NCBI GenBank assembly: GCA_037127315.1
Contig: JBBBDQ010001028.1
Coordinates: 3,207,001 to 3,271,000 of the forward strand
From: Ascarosepion bandense
Lineage: Eukaryota; Mollusca; Cephalopoda; Sepiida; Sepiidae
Length of the DNA: 64,000 bases
Reading direction: 5' to 3'
A model generated the notes under the pieces. That model worked only from the letters and a program-made list of their open reading frames with translations, ran no database searches and was not told the origin of the DNA. Of the stretch, positions 10,910-22,634 are shown one piece after another (the stretch's first letter is position 1; each line of letters opens with the position of its first letter). A program made the position numbers and the translations under genes.

Positions 10910-11225
10910 TAATTTATGAATAGTCTGGCATCATCGGATTTGAGAAGGATTATTGCTTTCAGATTCTCTAATGGTTCTAACTGTATTTAAAGTAATTCTT
11001 CACGTTCAATAAATATTTATTTAATGAGGATAAAGGCTAATGCTAATATTGATGATGTCTAAAAAAATATTTACATTAGCAAACATTCGGCCATCAAATC
11101 AATCAAAACAGTCAAAATTCAGCTCAAATGTGAATTTATCAAAAGGTTATATGCAAAATAAGGCAATACCCAAAATTTGCGGTATTTCGTCTCAGATTTA
11201 TATATTGTGTAAGAATATATACATA
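10910..11225. other. no recognisable feature
   Basis: AT-rich unique-looking sequence. Confidence 0.5.
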
Positions 11226-11229
11226 CATA

Positions 11230-11610
11230 TTTAGTAAGTTCACCCCAAGTAAGGTAATAAAGACACTAAAACGCAAGTGGGTGTTACCGGGTGTGAGAGA
11301 ATATGATAAAAAAGAAACAATAAAAGAACAATAATTATAAAAACAGAAGATGGCAATAGACATTGCATTTAAATCTTTAAGATCGAAGCTGACTGGGAAA
11401 CAAAAAGCCCAATGAGAGTTCCACAAGAGAAAAATACGATAAAAGCGAATATTAGCAATAGATATGGTTACATCCAGTCGTTTCAACCAAAAACTGATGA
11501 GACCTTGTCGTCAATAGAGTGCTGCGCTTAAATTCATAAAGTCTAGGTACCATAGATGATAAATCATCGTGACAACATGAAAGTATTTATAAAAAAGATA
11601 TATGAAAATA
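11230..11610 (-). mobile_element. LINE 3' end, copy 1 (C-terminal codons plus 3' UTR)
   Basis: On the minus strand, LLWNSHWAFCFPVS and DLKDLNAMSIAIF match the C-terminal WNSLP...CFP...LQ.FK block of the CR1/jockey-like LINE at 21.3-25.3 kb. Flanking text (AAAACGCAAG on the plus strand; AAAGTATTTATA) is shared with the other copies in this window. Confidence 0.65.
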
Positions 11611-11739
11611 CGTTAGAGTAATGAGAAAGTGCCTTAAACCGAAAAATTATTATTAAACCAAAAATTTGGTAGGTCGATGTTTTCACATTAAAATCATTTT
11701 TAATCAATTATATTAGTAATATTTTTACGGTACACATTT

Positions 11740-11950
11740 TTAATACTTTTACCCTAAGCAAGTTTATAAAGCCTCTAAAACGCAAGAGGTTGTTAAGAGT
11801 GACAGAATCTGAGAAAAATCATTATTAATGATCGAAGACAACAAAAGAACAAAATTCACGGAAACAAATGATGATTGACATTAAATTTAAATTTTTGGAG
11901 ATCAACGTTAACTGGAAAGCTAGAAAACGGAAGAAAATCGAACAACCTTA
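11740..11950 (-). mobile_element. LINE 3' end, copy 2
   Basis: Repeats the landmarks of copy 1 in the same order: CCCTAAGCAAG, CTCTAAAACGCAAGAGG, then a GACATTAAATTTAAAT-type coding tail. More degraded than copy 1, same orientation, ~130 bp away. Confidence 0.5.
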
Positions 11951-11954
11951 TATT

Positions 11955-13020
11955 TTCATGAATCTATTCTAAAACAAATCATTCCTTTATCATTTGAAAT
12001 GTTCTCCTGCGCATATTGTTACTTTGATATTTTTTTTGTCCATTGATGAACGTTTTTCAACATTTTTTATTGCTTTGATTCGCTGTCGTTTTTATAGTTC
12101 CCCAATGATCTTTGTATAAATATATGGCTTTTCATTTTGATATACATCTGTTTAAATGATGGAACCCAAATTTTTGAGTGGATCAATATCTCGAAAGACC
12201 GTGTGTCATTCTATTAATCGGATGTTTTGAAACTTTTTTTTAAGGCAACCTAATGTGAAGGATCACATTGCTGTCATGCTTGTTAAATAAAAGCCTCATG
12301 ATTGTGACCTCTGTCACTCATAAAATTCATGTCCAGTGTGTTGTAAATTCACTTCTCTGCATCATACACTAAGAAAAATATATTTTTTTCACTTTCCGCA
12401 ATACTAGCTCAGGACATTTTTCAATTTTCCCATCCATGTCTTCTAAATTGTTCTTAAAATAATAATTTCCGTGACTGATCTAATCCAGTTATCAAGTAGA
12501 TCCTATGTAGCTCTACCTTCATCAGTAAAATTTAATGTTGCATTTACTGCTTCGTTATCTCACATACATGTTTATTTAAATATCATAGTCGCTTGATTCC
12601 ATACCTTAAAGCAGTCATTTTTTACTATTCTTTATTTTTTGATATGCTGGATCTTTAATTTTTCTCAGATCGTATTTTGAGACGATTTTATGCAGACAAC
12701 ATTTTGAAATTCTTTTATTGATTTATCGGTTCAACACTTTCGCAATTTCTAATATCTGAGACAAGAGATGGCATTTAAATGTTAACGCCTCTAAAACTTT
12801 AATTTAATCATCATGGCTTATGCTTTCCTCCTGGAAAGCAACACTTTGCACCTTCTTACGCTCAAGTGAATCAAATGCTAGCTCTACAACTATGAAAGTT
12901 GGTTCACTGAGTTATCCCAGACAACTTTTTTGTTAAAATCTACCTATCATTTTTATAACTTTACCATTCTTCCGTCTTTTGGATATTACTACCATATCCT
13001 GTTTGAGACTCCTACTATAA
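11955..13020. other. no recognisable feature
   Basis: AT-rich; both strands were read for transposase or RT motifs and none was convincing. Confidence 0.5.
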
Positions 13021-13023
13021 CAC

Positions 13024-13252
13024 GAGGATGTGCGTTGTGGTGAAGTGGGTATCAACTCGGAACGACACATCGGGGAGCCGTCTCTTCCCTCCAGTTATCG
13101 GTTAAATAATAAAAGAGATTGGGTTCTATAGCTTTGGCTGGCAACCATTCTAACAGACAATGCAATGTCAACTTACTGTGAGATAATTTTCTTTCGAGGC
13201 ATGATCCTCCAAAGCGTGTATCACGAATGGCACTTAATTGACTGACTGACTA
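13024..13252 (+). mobile_element. SINE with internal deletion
   Basis: The tRNA-like head (GTGCGTTGTGGTGAAGTGG) runs to GGGGAGCCG and then jumps directly to CTCTTCCCTCCAG in the body, dropping the B box. The 3' half is well kept: TTGGCTGGCAACC, CGTGTATCACGAATGG and a (TGAC)n end. Confidence 0.8.
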
Positions 13253-13295
13253 TAACACGACTCTGCCCTGACCATAACACGACTCTGCCCTGACC
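13252..13295. repeat. two tandem copies of a 22-bp unit
   Basis: ATAACACGACTCTGCCCTGACC is duplicated immediately after the SINE tail. Confidence 0.8.
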
Positions 13296-13432
13296 ATTGA
13301 CCGATTCTGCCCACTCTCTGTTGTTGATCTCAGTTTAACCAAAGCAGGACCGCTTATTACTATTTCATGAGGATGGAACGGACTTGTGAGGGATCGGTAT
13401 ATGATAAAAAAGATTCAAGACCGCAACGACAC

Positions 13433-13433
<1 letters not shown>

Positions 13434-13484
<51 letters not shown>
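13434..13484. repeat. (AT)n microsatellite
   Basis: Pure AT array. Confidence 0.95.
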
Positions 13485-13486
<2 letters not shown>

Positions 13487-13489
13487 ATA

Positions 13490-14225
13490 ATTACAAGCAG
13501 GTCAAAATAAGTGACGGAAAAGAAATATCAGTTGGTTAATATTAAATATAATATTCGTGTTATTTTATTTTTTACGGGACGATCAGTTTGCGAAATTTGG
13601 CAATGCCGCTTTCTCATCGTTTTCCTCTTATTTCTAGAAGCAGGCGAGTTTTTCAGGCTGACCGTATTATTCAAACTGTCTTCAAATCACATACTCTCTA
13701 ATTATGACGACTGGTTTGGAACGAGACGGTAGTCTGATTAAATTAGTATGCACCCTGATTTTTTTAAACGGCACCCAGACATGGGTGGGAAAGACAGATG
13801 TAAGGTTTTCATCCCCCTTACTGTATAACCCTTACCTTCTTAAAATAAAAACAATTACATTTATCCATATCGACTTCACACCCATAAGTCTGCCTGCTCT
13901 TATCAACTGCCTTAGTAATCCAGTACACAGGATATTCTCAAGGCCGTATTTTGACCTAGGGTCACACATCGTCAAAACCTATTGACAGATTGTGTGGTGA
14001 CTGGAATTTTTAACTAACTTTTGAAAATTCGCTTACTTTCTCAACGTAAGGATTTTGCACCCAGTGGATACTTGTATTTGTATTTTCAATTTTTTTAACA
14101 TTTCGGCTACTTTTCCCGACAAAAATAATTATATTCTCCAATTTTATGGAATTTTCTTCTCTTTTTGAAAATCCCTTAAAATTAATACTAGCCATCTGAA
14201 AATAGGGTTACATTACTATATATCT
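13490..14225. other. no recognisable gene
   Basis: Two overlapping open frames (13511-13732, 13704-13985) show no known motif and probably are chance. Confidence 0.45.
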
Positions 14226-14229
14226 CAAA

Positions 14230-14695
14230 ATTACTGACAGCATTCAAAGAAGAGTCTGTAATGCGAGCAACCCTGATCTAGCACCTGGACTACAGTTACT
14301 TTCTCATCAACATGACGTATCTTCCTTATGTCTTTTCAACATTAATATTTTCATGGCATTGCTCTGATTAGCTTTGCAACTTGGTACCTCCACTGCATGA
14401 ATTTAGGTTTGCAACTAAATTGGCAACTAGGTCTCACATTTTACTGTTTCTCTATCTAGATACCACCGCATTTTCTAAATTAATACTTCCTTTTCTTATA
14501 CTTATCGCCTGCTTAGTATTCTCATCCAATATATTGCTTCTCTGCCACATGAAATCTTCAAAAAGCAACGTCAATCCCTCTCTTCTTTCTTTTCTTCTTA
14601 CGTCTCCTCAATAAAGTCTTCACATTCCCTTTCACTCTCTGTAACCCTTTGCATCCTAGTGGGGTTATCGCCTTGTTTTGAGTAAAAAAAAATTA
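14230..14695 (+). pseudogene. LINE C-terminus, CR1/jockey-like, plus strand
   Basis: IQRRVCN, DLAPGLQLLSHQHDVSSL and VPPLHEFRFATKLATRSH (14381 on) match the post-RT block of CR1/jockey-like LINEs. That block reads QRR, then LSHRR, then VPP.HEF.RATR. A later SSKSNVNPSLL matches the terminal FKSNVN block. A short A-rich run follows at about 14684-14705, as expected of a 3' end. The frame is split by stops and shifts. This is the opposite strand from the related copy at 21.3-25.3 kb. Confidence 0.75.
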
Positions 14696-14884
14696 ATAAA
14701 GATTAAAATATTGGTTATATATTTCTTACGAAAATCTTTCTACGGTGTTCGATGGATAAATTGTCGTCTAACTTATGCAATAGTGAAAATAACACTGACA
14801 TTTCATTTTACCAGATATATTTACCAGAATCATTCAAAAATATCTTGAAATGTTAAACGATAAATTTATTTAATAAAATCGCTA

Positions 14885-15253
14885 TTGCTTCAACCACGGC
14901 CTCTAGATGACTTCAGTCTCTTCTGCATCTTGATATGGTTGCAGAAATTGTTGACAGTTATGACTGAGTTCTCCTGCTTGTGGCGTATGGTGCAGAGTCA
15001 TGTTGCCAGCAGTCACTTTATTGACCTAGGGCAGCACTATCTCCTCAAGGCGCTTAATGTTGAGTCTGATGCCCTCTTAAAAAACCTCTGGAGTTCTTTT
15101 CTTATTAGAACGATCAAAACAAGTTTTCCGAGCTGCTGTACTTTTGTAAAACTCACCCAACACTTTCAAAATCCTTTGCACTGTCCTATTGATTCCCAAA
15201 CATTCTTCGAACTTTTGGGTCCTGCAGTAGAATCCAATGAAAATATTGGCTGA
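14885..15253 (+). other. 122-codon open frame, unrecognised
   Basis: The base composition is less AT-rich than its surroundings. Neither the plus-strand frame nor the minus-strand readings give a motif I recognise. It may be part of an unknown repeat or a decayed exon. No splice or promoter signal supports a gene. Confidence 0.2.
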
Positions 15254-15259
15254 TAATAA

Positions 15260-15744
15260 ATATTAATCCTGAAAGCAATTGTTTTACTTTTGTATGTTAC
15301 TATATATTTTGCAGCTTCTTATTCTAATCTTTAATTCAATTTCAACCCCAAAAGTAAGTAACTGATTCATACAACACTGAAATGGCAAGCGATTTGCAAT
15401 TTTTTTTTAATTTCATTGTCACTCCTAAGATTTACTTGAAGGATAATCCAAATGCAATTACGCTCAAGAAAAATGAGAAGTTCTTCCGTTTTGTAACTTT
15501 TTCTTGTTTTACCTTGCCTTTACTCTTTGACTGATTCCATGAGGCTTAGGTGAATGGAATCCATGAAAATTGAGTTTTATCTCAATGTCGTCAGACTACA
15601 CCGTTTAGCGTCAAAGTTCTCCCTCCTTCTTCGGGTCGTAGAAGAACCTTTAAGTATGATGGATGGCCAGCCTAGTGTAACAAGAAACTCTCACCTTTTA
15701 TCTTTTTTCCTTTTCTTCCTCTTTCCTTACTTTATTGGCTAATT

Positions 15745-15780
<36 letters not shown>

Positions 15781-16425
15781 TCCTTACTTAAAATTAACTT
15801 TATTTCCCGCATTGTGGGTATATCTTTCTTCTGGTCTTTTTTCTTTCTTTTTAGCTTTTTGTAATTTTAACACTGTTATCACTACTTACTTTTCTCTCTT
15901 TCTTTTCAGTATCTTCTTCTTCCTTTATTCATCTCTCATTCTTTTTAATTATTTTCATATCGAATTTTGAATTTTCTTATTAATAAGTTTTTTATATTTA
16001 TTTTATTGCAAATGTACGACGTACTTTTTCATTCACGGGAATTTATTTTCTTTCTTCATGAGCTTTCTGATCACCTATTTCCGCATATCACTCATCGCTT
16101 GTCTGACTCTACTTTAAAGCTATAAAACATCCTCATTCTTGATAGGTAATAAATGTAATGTCTAGCAAATATCTCAAATGGGGAAGGTCTTAGTAAAGAT
16201 CAGTCTTTGAAATCATGGCTCTTACCGGGTTCAAGTTGTTATATCTTTGGCATTAAAAAATTTTGCAATTATCTTAACGTATACAAGACTGATGCACCAA
16301 TTTTTCAAGTAGAAATGATTTGCTATTTTTTCAAAAACTGACGCAAGAACGAAATATAGGAATTCTTCATGATGATGGAATTTACATTAATACGTCCTTT
16401 ATGATGACAAGTTCCATAAAAATTG
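15260..16425. other. pyrimidine-rich, no gene; contains (TTTC)n
   Basis: (TTTC)n array at 15744-15783 within a T/C-rich tract extending to about 15960. Nothing else is recognisable. Confidence 0.6.
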
Positions 16426-16544
16426 CTAGGTTAAGTGCTGTTAGTTGTCAATATCTTCTATGCATGTCTATATTTCTGAGATTAGGTATTTACATTATTT
16501 ACATTGTTCGTACTTCTTGTCCACATCTTTATTGTCATATACAC

Positions 16545-16580
16545 GATGTTTCGGCTGTTGTACTCTCCGACCTTCTTCAG
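16545..16580 (-). ncRNA. hammerhead-like core
   Basis: Minus strand: CTGAAGA, an internal segment closed by GGT/GCC, then GAAACATCGTG. Relative to the 54.5 kb copies, the ACGTC after GAA is changed to ACATC, which would weaken helix III. Confidence 0.45.
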
Positions 16581-16639
16581 GTGACTGAAATTTTGAACCG
16601 AACGCTTGATTTTGATCACTGAGGTAGATTGTTCTCGTT

Positions 16640-16790
16640 TAAGCAGTCATACCACTTCCAGAAGTTTTTGTTCGTCCCTACTGTTGCCAGGCATTGAACA
16701 CAACACTTTGGATCAAATTACTGGATCAAACCAACGCATTTATCCACTGGGCTATGTGTCCTTGGGAACAACAGATTTAGAGAGTTGACT
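16640..16790 (-). mobile_element. tRNA-Arg-like SINE head
   Basis: Minus strand GGACACATAGCCCAGTGG leads into GATAAATGCG, resembling the tRNA-Arg D-arm/A box. A degenerate B box (TGTTCAATGCCTGG) follows. Octopus OR-type SINEs are known to derive from tRNA-Arg; membership is inferred only. Confidence 0.5.
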
Positions 16791-16994
16791 TAAATGGAGA
16801 AAGCTAAGGCGTCTGGATGTGACATGACTCATGGAATGAGAACAATCTACTTCAGTGATCAAATTAAAGAGTCTAGTTCAAAATACCAGTCACCTGAAGA
16901 AGGAGGGAGCGTACAACTAACGATAAGTCTTGAGTATGACAAGGACAACAGCGCGAGCAATCTAAATAATCTTCTGTGCTTATTATTTCATATG

Positions 16995-17525
16995 AAATGA
17001 TTGAGGTTAGGAAGATTACTTGCAAATTCTCTTCTCTTCTATTAGATGAAGATTAATGGAAAAATGAATAGTGTTGAACGTACAAATCATCTTGGCCAAT
17101 GATTCAATCTACCCAGATGAATGGAACATTAGTGTGTCAACCATAACTTAAAGATAATTTCATCCCAAGATTTCGTTTTTTAAAAATCCCTTTGAGTTAT
17201 TTTCTTCTTTCTTTGATTAGCTTTTCAAATGCAGTCAAATACTAAACATTTTATTGTACATCTTTGAGAGAATTTAACTAAAATTAATGAATGTCCGTGA
17301 ATTGATACAGTAAATATAGACACAAATTATTTAGCCCATCACACAGAAGACAATTAATCAGAGTTCAATTAATCGTTGGTAATAGTTAAATTAATTTTAA
17401 AATCTTTCCTTTATCCGTGTATCTATAAAAAGTTAAAATGACATGAATAGACAAAAAAGCGGTATTTGTAGCCGCATTTAATTAAACGCTTAGAAATAGG
17501 ATATTTTTTAAAATAACGTCATTCC
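16995..17525. other. no recognisable feature
   Basis: AT-rich. Confidence 0.5.
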
Positions 17526-17529
17526 GGCA

Positions 17530-18010
17530 AATTTACACATCAGCTGCTTTCGTAATATCACAATATTCATTATATTCTTCTTTTATATTCCTTATCTCTT
17601 CAAGATGTATTCGATTATGACTCTCCATAATATTTCATCCTTTACAGTTTAAAGTGATATGTATTTTCTTACTATCACTTTCTGTCCCTGTTCTGACGTC
17701 TTGCCTTCAGCACATCCTGTAAGTACCAAATACTTTTTCTATGAGTCCTTGAAATTGAAAACGCTCTATTCGTAATCTGTAGAACAGATATCCTTTTCGC
17801 TTCCATTTTTCTTAAACCTTCTTTGTCATTAATATGTACCATATGGTATTCTCAACATCCTTTTGTAGAAACACATCTCTATTCTCTCAACCTTTCATGG
17901 CATTCTGCTCCAGTAATCACTATGATATAGGAAGATTGATATTACATAGTGGCTCGGTGCTCATTCTTTGTTTCTAACCAAATTTACTATTTATAATTTT
18001 TTAAACTATT
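17530..18010 (-). pseudogene. RTE-type LINE C-terminal relic
   Basis: The minus-strand reading VERIEMCFYKRMLRIPYGT (about 17905-17850) matches the KIEAFEM.CYRRMLRI.WT block of RTE-type LINEs. IERFQFQGLIEKVFG further on fits the QL.F.GH.MRK block. Frames change several times. It is much more decayed than the copy at 25.6-26.2 kb. Confidence 0.45.
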
Positions 18011-18014
18011 GGAA

Positions 18015-18461
18015 GGCTTTTTATTCCACTGTACTTCCGGAGTTCGGTATCACATTGTCCGTATCTGTTTTAACACGTTTCACACAGTTCAATTTCTGAA
18101 CGTCCCCAATTCTTACCATGCATTTTTCTGATGTCCTTTTTTGATGATGTCTTCTTACGCTTGGTTATTAGTCTTTTCTTTGCACTTTCCTTTATAACAC
18201 TTATCACATGTACGAATTATCTTGACTATTATTCAATTCTCTGTCACAGTGAGAAGACTCAAAAGAAATACATTTATCGTAGAAAAGAATGAAACTGATC
18301 GACGAGCCAACTGAATTTGACAGACAAACGTGATTATTTATGCATTCATCCATCTAAATGGACTGTCATTTTTTCATTCTTATTTCACACCAATTTCACA
18401 TGGAGACTGGAGGATAAGATCGAAAGTAAAACATTCTTCCGTTACCCTCCTTGACTTCCTT

Positions 18462-18465
<4 letters not shown>
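18015..18465. other. no recognisable feature
   Basis: AT-rich, grading into T/C-rich. Confidence 0.5.

Positions 18466-18467
<2 letters not shown>

Positions 18468-18532
<65 letters not shown>
18468..18532. repeat. (CT)n microsatellite
   Basis: CT array with one CG interruption. Confidence 0.95.
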
Positions 18533-18539
18533 ATGTTTC

Positions 18540-19634
18540 TCTATCCTTTTATCTCTCTTTGATTATCACCCTGAATATGTATTGAGCGTATCGGATCAAC
18601 AATCTTTCTATTGTAAAAGTTTTGGACTTCTTACTTTGCGACAATATATCGGTTACACAACTACTACCTTATCGTATAGATTAATGTGTCATTTATTTGA
18701 TGAAGTTCTATTACATTGAAAATATTTAAATGACATGAGACGCGAAGACAGGATATTTGAAAATACAGATCCAACAGTACAGAAAAACAAAACTTTATAT
18801 AATGTCTCTTACGAAAATCGAAAATATTCAGTCATTGAACAATTAATATTTAAATATGTATTAGAACCGGGAAAATGTTACGAATGTCACCCTAATTAAA
18901 AAATGAGCATAATTCTTTATGTCGAAAGGACTCCGAGGGTATCCTGATAAATATTTTAAATACACGTTAAAAACATTATATCACATATCCAGCCATTATT
19001 GACTCCATTCTTAACGAATTTAATGTATATTTATCTAAAACAAACAGTGTTTACGTAAAAACATTTACAGATCAATATAAAGACAACCACCAAACCTAAA
19101 GTATTCTAGACAAACACACACGAATGTACATTGTCATTTGAATGTCACATAGGCAAACTAGAATTACACACTTGCATACATATGATAAGATTTAGGATTT
19201 TTCAATTATGTATGGAATCTATTACTTTCTTGGAACTTTAAAAGGATGCGTCGTCTCTCCTTGAATCTGGAACGCCATGATTTATGCTAACGTTGTTTAA
19301 GAAGTAACATGCACCTGAAGCCTAATTAACAAAAAAAAATAACAAAACAAAATAAAAATAACATACTTTTTCTTTTTTTTCCTCGATATTTTATTCTCTG
19401 ATAAAGCTTTAATAAAAGTGAACTACAAGTTCACAACTACAACTACAACTTTTATCAAGTGATTGATAAAAGTTTCCTATTTATTTTTTAGCTTATCATT
19501 TTGTCTGAGTCCAATCTATACTCGATCTCTATTTGATCCCAACTCTTATATATGTTTCTAAAGAAAGGTTATATTTTATATTTATTTTTTTAATGAAACA
19601 TAGAAAAAGGTATCCACTAAAATAATGTTTAACG

Positions 19635-19637
<3 letters not shown>
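18540..19637. other. no recognisable feature
   Basis: AT-rich unique-looking sequence. Confidence 0.5.

Positions 19638-19694
<57 letters not shown>
19638..19694. repeat. (AT)n microsatellite
   Basis: Pure AT array immediately left of a strong hairpin region. Confidence 0.95.
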
Positions 19695-19697
<3 letters not shown>

Positions 19698-19708
19698 AAA
19701 ACTTCAGA

Positions 19709-19807
19709 CACTATACTTTGGGGAAACCAAAGTATAGTGCGACCAGCCATAAAGGTATGTTACGGTGAATATATATATGGCTGGTGGCACTATACTTTGG
19801 TTTCCCC
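19709..19807. repeat. nested inverted repeats: 32-bp arms plus a competing 13-bp hairpin
   Basis: Arms 19720-19751 and 19776-19807 are reverse complements with one mismatch, enclosing 24 bases. A third copy of CACTATACTTTGG at 19709-19721 can instead pair with 19727-19739 (13 bp, 5-base loop). The two hairpins are mutually exclusive. Class is unknown: a foldback element next to an AT array. Confidence 0.85.
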
Positions 19808-19809
19808 TA

Positions 19810-20015
19810 CATAAGGAGGATGCTGGTTCTATATTAACTGAATGACACATTTTCGCAGAAGACTTTCTAAAGGCCAAACCGTAAAAAATAATAATAATAT
19901 ACACGTTTTTAAAAAATTCTACTCAAACACATGTATCCACTATATATAACGTTTATAATAAAAAGAAATAAATAAGTCCTAGTGGATCCTAATAGGTTAG
20001 GTTCGTTATAGACAA
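19810..20015. other. no recognisable feature
   Basis: Short AT-rich spacer. Confidence 0.4.
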
Positions 20016-20019
20016 GCTA

Positions 20020-20800
20020 GAAGAGTACGTCTCACCAATCTCTGTTCCATAAAGTAATAGAACACAACTTGTGGGTGCATGCCAGCTGAACTGCTCCATA
20101 TACCAGATTCCAACAAGATCTTGAGGTCATCAGGAGAAAATGTGCACTGTTTCAGGGCCTCCCTTATGACGATTAAAGTTTCGCACACCGCCCCCACTTA
20201 CTGATGTGTAAACTTTCTTGTTGTTTCACCTGGCTTCGTATTATTGATGTAATATACATTCAATTCTCGAGCTAAGTGACGTCGTTTCTCTTCAACCAGA
20301 TCCAACGGCTTACCTTTTCCACGGCATTTTGTAGATCCTTTATTGCAGCTGTTACTTTCTACTATTAAAGACTAATCGACAGAACTCATTTCCTTGTTCT
20401 CTGTCCAATGTAATCTCTGCAGCCAACTTCTACTGGGTAGTAAGTCGCCTCCCATCTTGCTTCCTCCAAGTTGTGTTTGGTATCGCTCATTCTTTCTATG
20501 AACTGCTGCATTCATATTAACCTCATAGGGTACTGTCATTTTCATCAAGTAAATAATCTTCCTTTCTTCCAACCAATACTAAATGTTCAGCTTCTTCTCT
20601 GTTGGGATTGGAAAAACCCGTCATAATCTGTGAGATCTGCTGCCATATTTCATTTACCATTTCATCTTTCATTGTCTGCTGTTCTCTCCTTTCCCTTTTA
20701 GAGGCTATGTGTACCTTGCCGATGGAAGTTGATTGATATCCTTGGAATGCGCTTTTGTTGTTTATTTCTACTATTGATACTATCAAGTTGGTTCTTCAAG
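20020..20800 (-). pseudogene. LINE C-terminus with restriction-like-endonuclease-type block
   Basis: The minus strand reads LVLVGRKED (20606-20580), which continues in another frame as RKIIYLMKMTVPYEVNM and HRKNERYQTQL. This matches the PDLV..D...(I/V)ID.TVP...N....R K.ERY block at the C-terminus of RLE-bearing LINEs. Later fragments YYPVEVGC, YIGQRTRK and VEKVSRWIWLKRND, in other frames, fit the distal part of that family. Multiple frameshifts and stops make it a relic. Confidence 0.55.
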
Positions 20801-20871
20801 GTATCAAACAAAATAAATAAAAAAACATAGTACCTGCTTGTGTATCTTTTCCGTATAAAGAGAAAATCATA

Positions 20872-21010
20872 AAATCCGAACTCTGTCTGAAATCAAGTGG
20901 TAAAATATGTTACACTAGGCTACATCAAGCAGCAAAGGCTCTGATCGAAAGAATATGCCTGAAATCAAGTGGTAAAATATGTTTGACAGACCACTAGGCT
21001 ATATCCAGCA
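20872..21010. repeat. tandem duplication, unit ~72 bp
   Basis: TGAAATCAAGTGGTAAAATA followed by CTAGGCTA(C/T)ATC(A/C)AGCAGCA occurs twice in direct orientation. Confidence 0.8.
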
Positions 21011-21029
21011 GCAGTGCTCTGGTTGGGGA

Positions 21030-21155
21030 CTGTGGGTTTTGAAGAGCATGGAACAACCTCTTAATTGCTGTTGTTTCATGATTCACCCTGATCCGGGTTG
21101 GTAGATTTTGGGTCCCAGATATGGGGAAATAGTGAACCCCCAAAAAGCAAAACTA
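21030..21155 (+). repeat. dispersed repeat of unknown class, copy 1
   Basis: GGAACAACCTCTTAATTGC ... CACCCTGATCCGGGTTGGTA ... ATAGTGAACCCCCAAAA is found again in inverse orientation at 37760-37890. Confidence 0.7.
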
Positions 21156-21269
21156 TGTAATTATAAAGAAACATTCTTATTGTGAAAATACCAACAATAT
21201 ATTTTCATATGAAAAGAAAACCAACAATATATGTTTATAATAAATTTACTAACAATACATTTTATTTGT

Positions 21270-22634
21270 GGTTGAAGATAGTGTTTTTCTAAACGTTTCA
21301 CCCCAAACAAGGCGGTGAAACAGGTCGATACATAAGAGAAGAATTAAATTCTAAGCAGGAGACCGAACCAATTACAGTGGGTGTCAGGGAAAGAGCAAGA
21401 GAAGGAAGGAAATACCAGTGTGAAGACAGTTGCGAGAGTAGAGTGAGAAAGGAAAAGAACAAGATAGACGGAGTGATGGAAAAAGAACTAGAGAAGGACT
21501 AGAGTCAAGTAGACAAGAGATGGGAATTGGCATTGCATTTAAATATTTGAAGATTGTAGCCGTCAGGAAAGCAAGTATACGTAAGGGAGTTCCACGGCGG
21601 GAAGTGCGAGAAAAGAAATTTGATTTATCTGCAAAATGGTGAGATCTTGTTGCTAGTGTGGTTATTCGAGTAAATTCAGTGACCTAAGTTCGCCAGAGCA
21701 GAAACCATGAAAATATTTATAGAAGAGACAGAGGGAAGCCACATCCAGCCGGTGAGAAAGTGGCTAAAGTCGAGCTGCCATACAGGAACCGATCACATTA
21801 CAGAGTCTCTCTGGAGCCTGTCGAAAACTCTGAGATGAATGGCAGGGGAGCCTGACCAGATATGACAACAGTATTCAATGCGCAGTCGGATGGTTGATTT
21901 GTATATATGAAAGATAAACACAGGCAGGAAAAAATTCCTGGCCCGACACAGTAACACAACCTTCCTAGAAGTCGATTTAGCTATTGATTCAATGTAATGT
22001 TTCCACCTGTGGTTGGAAGAGAGCGTGAGACCGAGCAGGCGCAGCGTATTGCTTTCAGGGAAAATCGCTTGGTCCATGCTGATGGGGAGTAGGAGGGGCT
22101 GCATGTTGACTAATAGCAGTATTATTTTAGACACATTAAAATTTACAAGCCATTTCTTACTCCAGTCTATCACAGATTGGAGTTCGTTCTTGAGAACAAC
22201 ATCGAGGTTAACTTTGGCCGACTCGCTAGATTTCTTACTGAGGTGGGAGTTAATGGTAGTGTCTTCAGCGTATATGCTTACTTGGAATTTGATCACTTCA
22301 GAAAGGTTTTTTATGAAGATCAGAAAGGGCCTAGGATAGAGCTACACGGGACACCAGCGTTCGCGTGGTAGAATGTGAAGGCATGTACGTCCAAGACAAC
22401 CTTCATTATGTGGTTTGATAAGAAAGATTGGATCAAATCAAACAAGTGTCCAGTGATACCATAACTATGTAGCTTTCGCAGAAGGTCAGCGTGACAGTCC
22501 CTATCGAAAGTTTTGGAGATATCCAGGGCAACAGATCGAGCTTCGCTGGACTTATTGAGGGCCTGGTATATGTACTCTGTGATGGTCAGTAGAATATCGG
22601 CAGTGGATCTGGCAAAGCGGAAGCTATACTTGTG
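21270..22634 (-). pseudogene. CR1/jockey-like LINE, 3' half: RT motifs A-D, C-terminus, 3' UTR
   Basis: Minus strand, from high to low coordinate. HKYSFRFARSTAD starts the fragment. LDISKTFDRDCHADL is motif A. NAGVPCSSILGPF is motif B. YAEDTTINSHL (near 22270) is motif C, with Glu replacing the first catalytic Asp. LLGLTLSSNHRWKHYIES and EYCCHIWSG follow. A small deletion shifts the frame between 22296 and 22320. The terminal WNSL..CFP and FKCNANSH blocks occur near 21610-21530, and the 3' UTR runs to about 21270. It continues upstream at 24059-25310 across an inserted segment. Confidence 0.85.

Larger units (their letters stand above)
16430..16990. mobile_element. composite inverted repeat with hammerhead-like arms and tRNA-Arg-like core
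   Basis: The left part (16440-16650) and right part (16825-16990) are inverted relatives. The GAGAACAATCTAC...CAGTGATCAAA...CAGTCACCTGAAGAAG order of the right arm is the reverse complement of the left arm. The left arm carries a minus-strand hammerhead-like core (16545-16580). The right arm carries CTGAAGA, but its GAAA has decayed. Between them, on the minus strand, lies a tRNA-like head: A box TAGCCCAGTGGATAAATGCG about 16735-16760, B box near 16695. The same arrangement is seen at 40.8-41.6 kb. Confidence 0.6.

Noticed and set aside
12000..12960. Decayed mariner-type transposase
   Set aside because: No D-D-D/E spacing, helix-turn-helix or TIR could be read on either strand.
14885..15253. 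Protein-coding gene, 122 codons
   Set aside because: No motif, no supporting promoter, splice or poly-A context; kept only as an unrecognised open frame.
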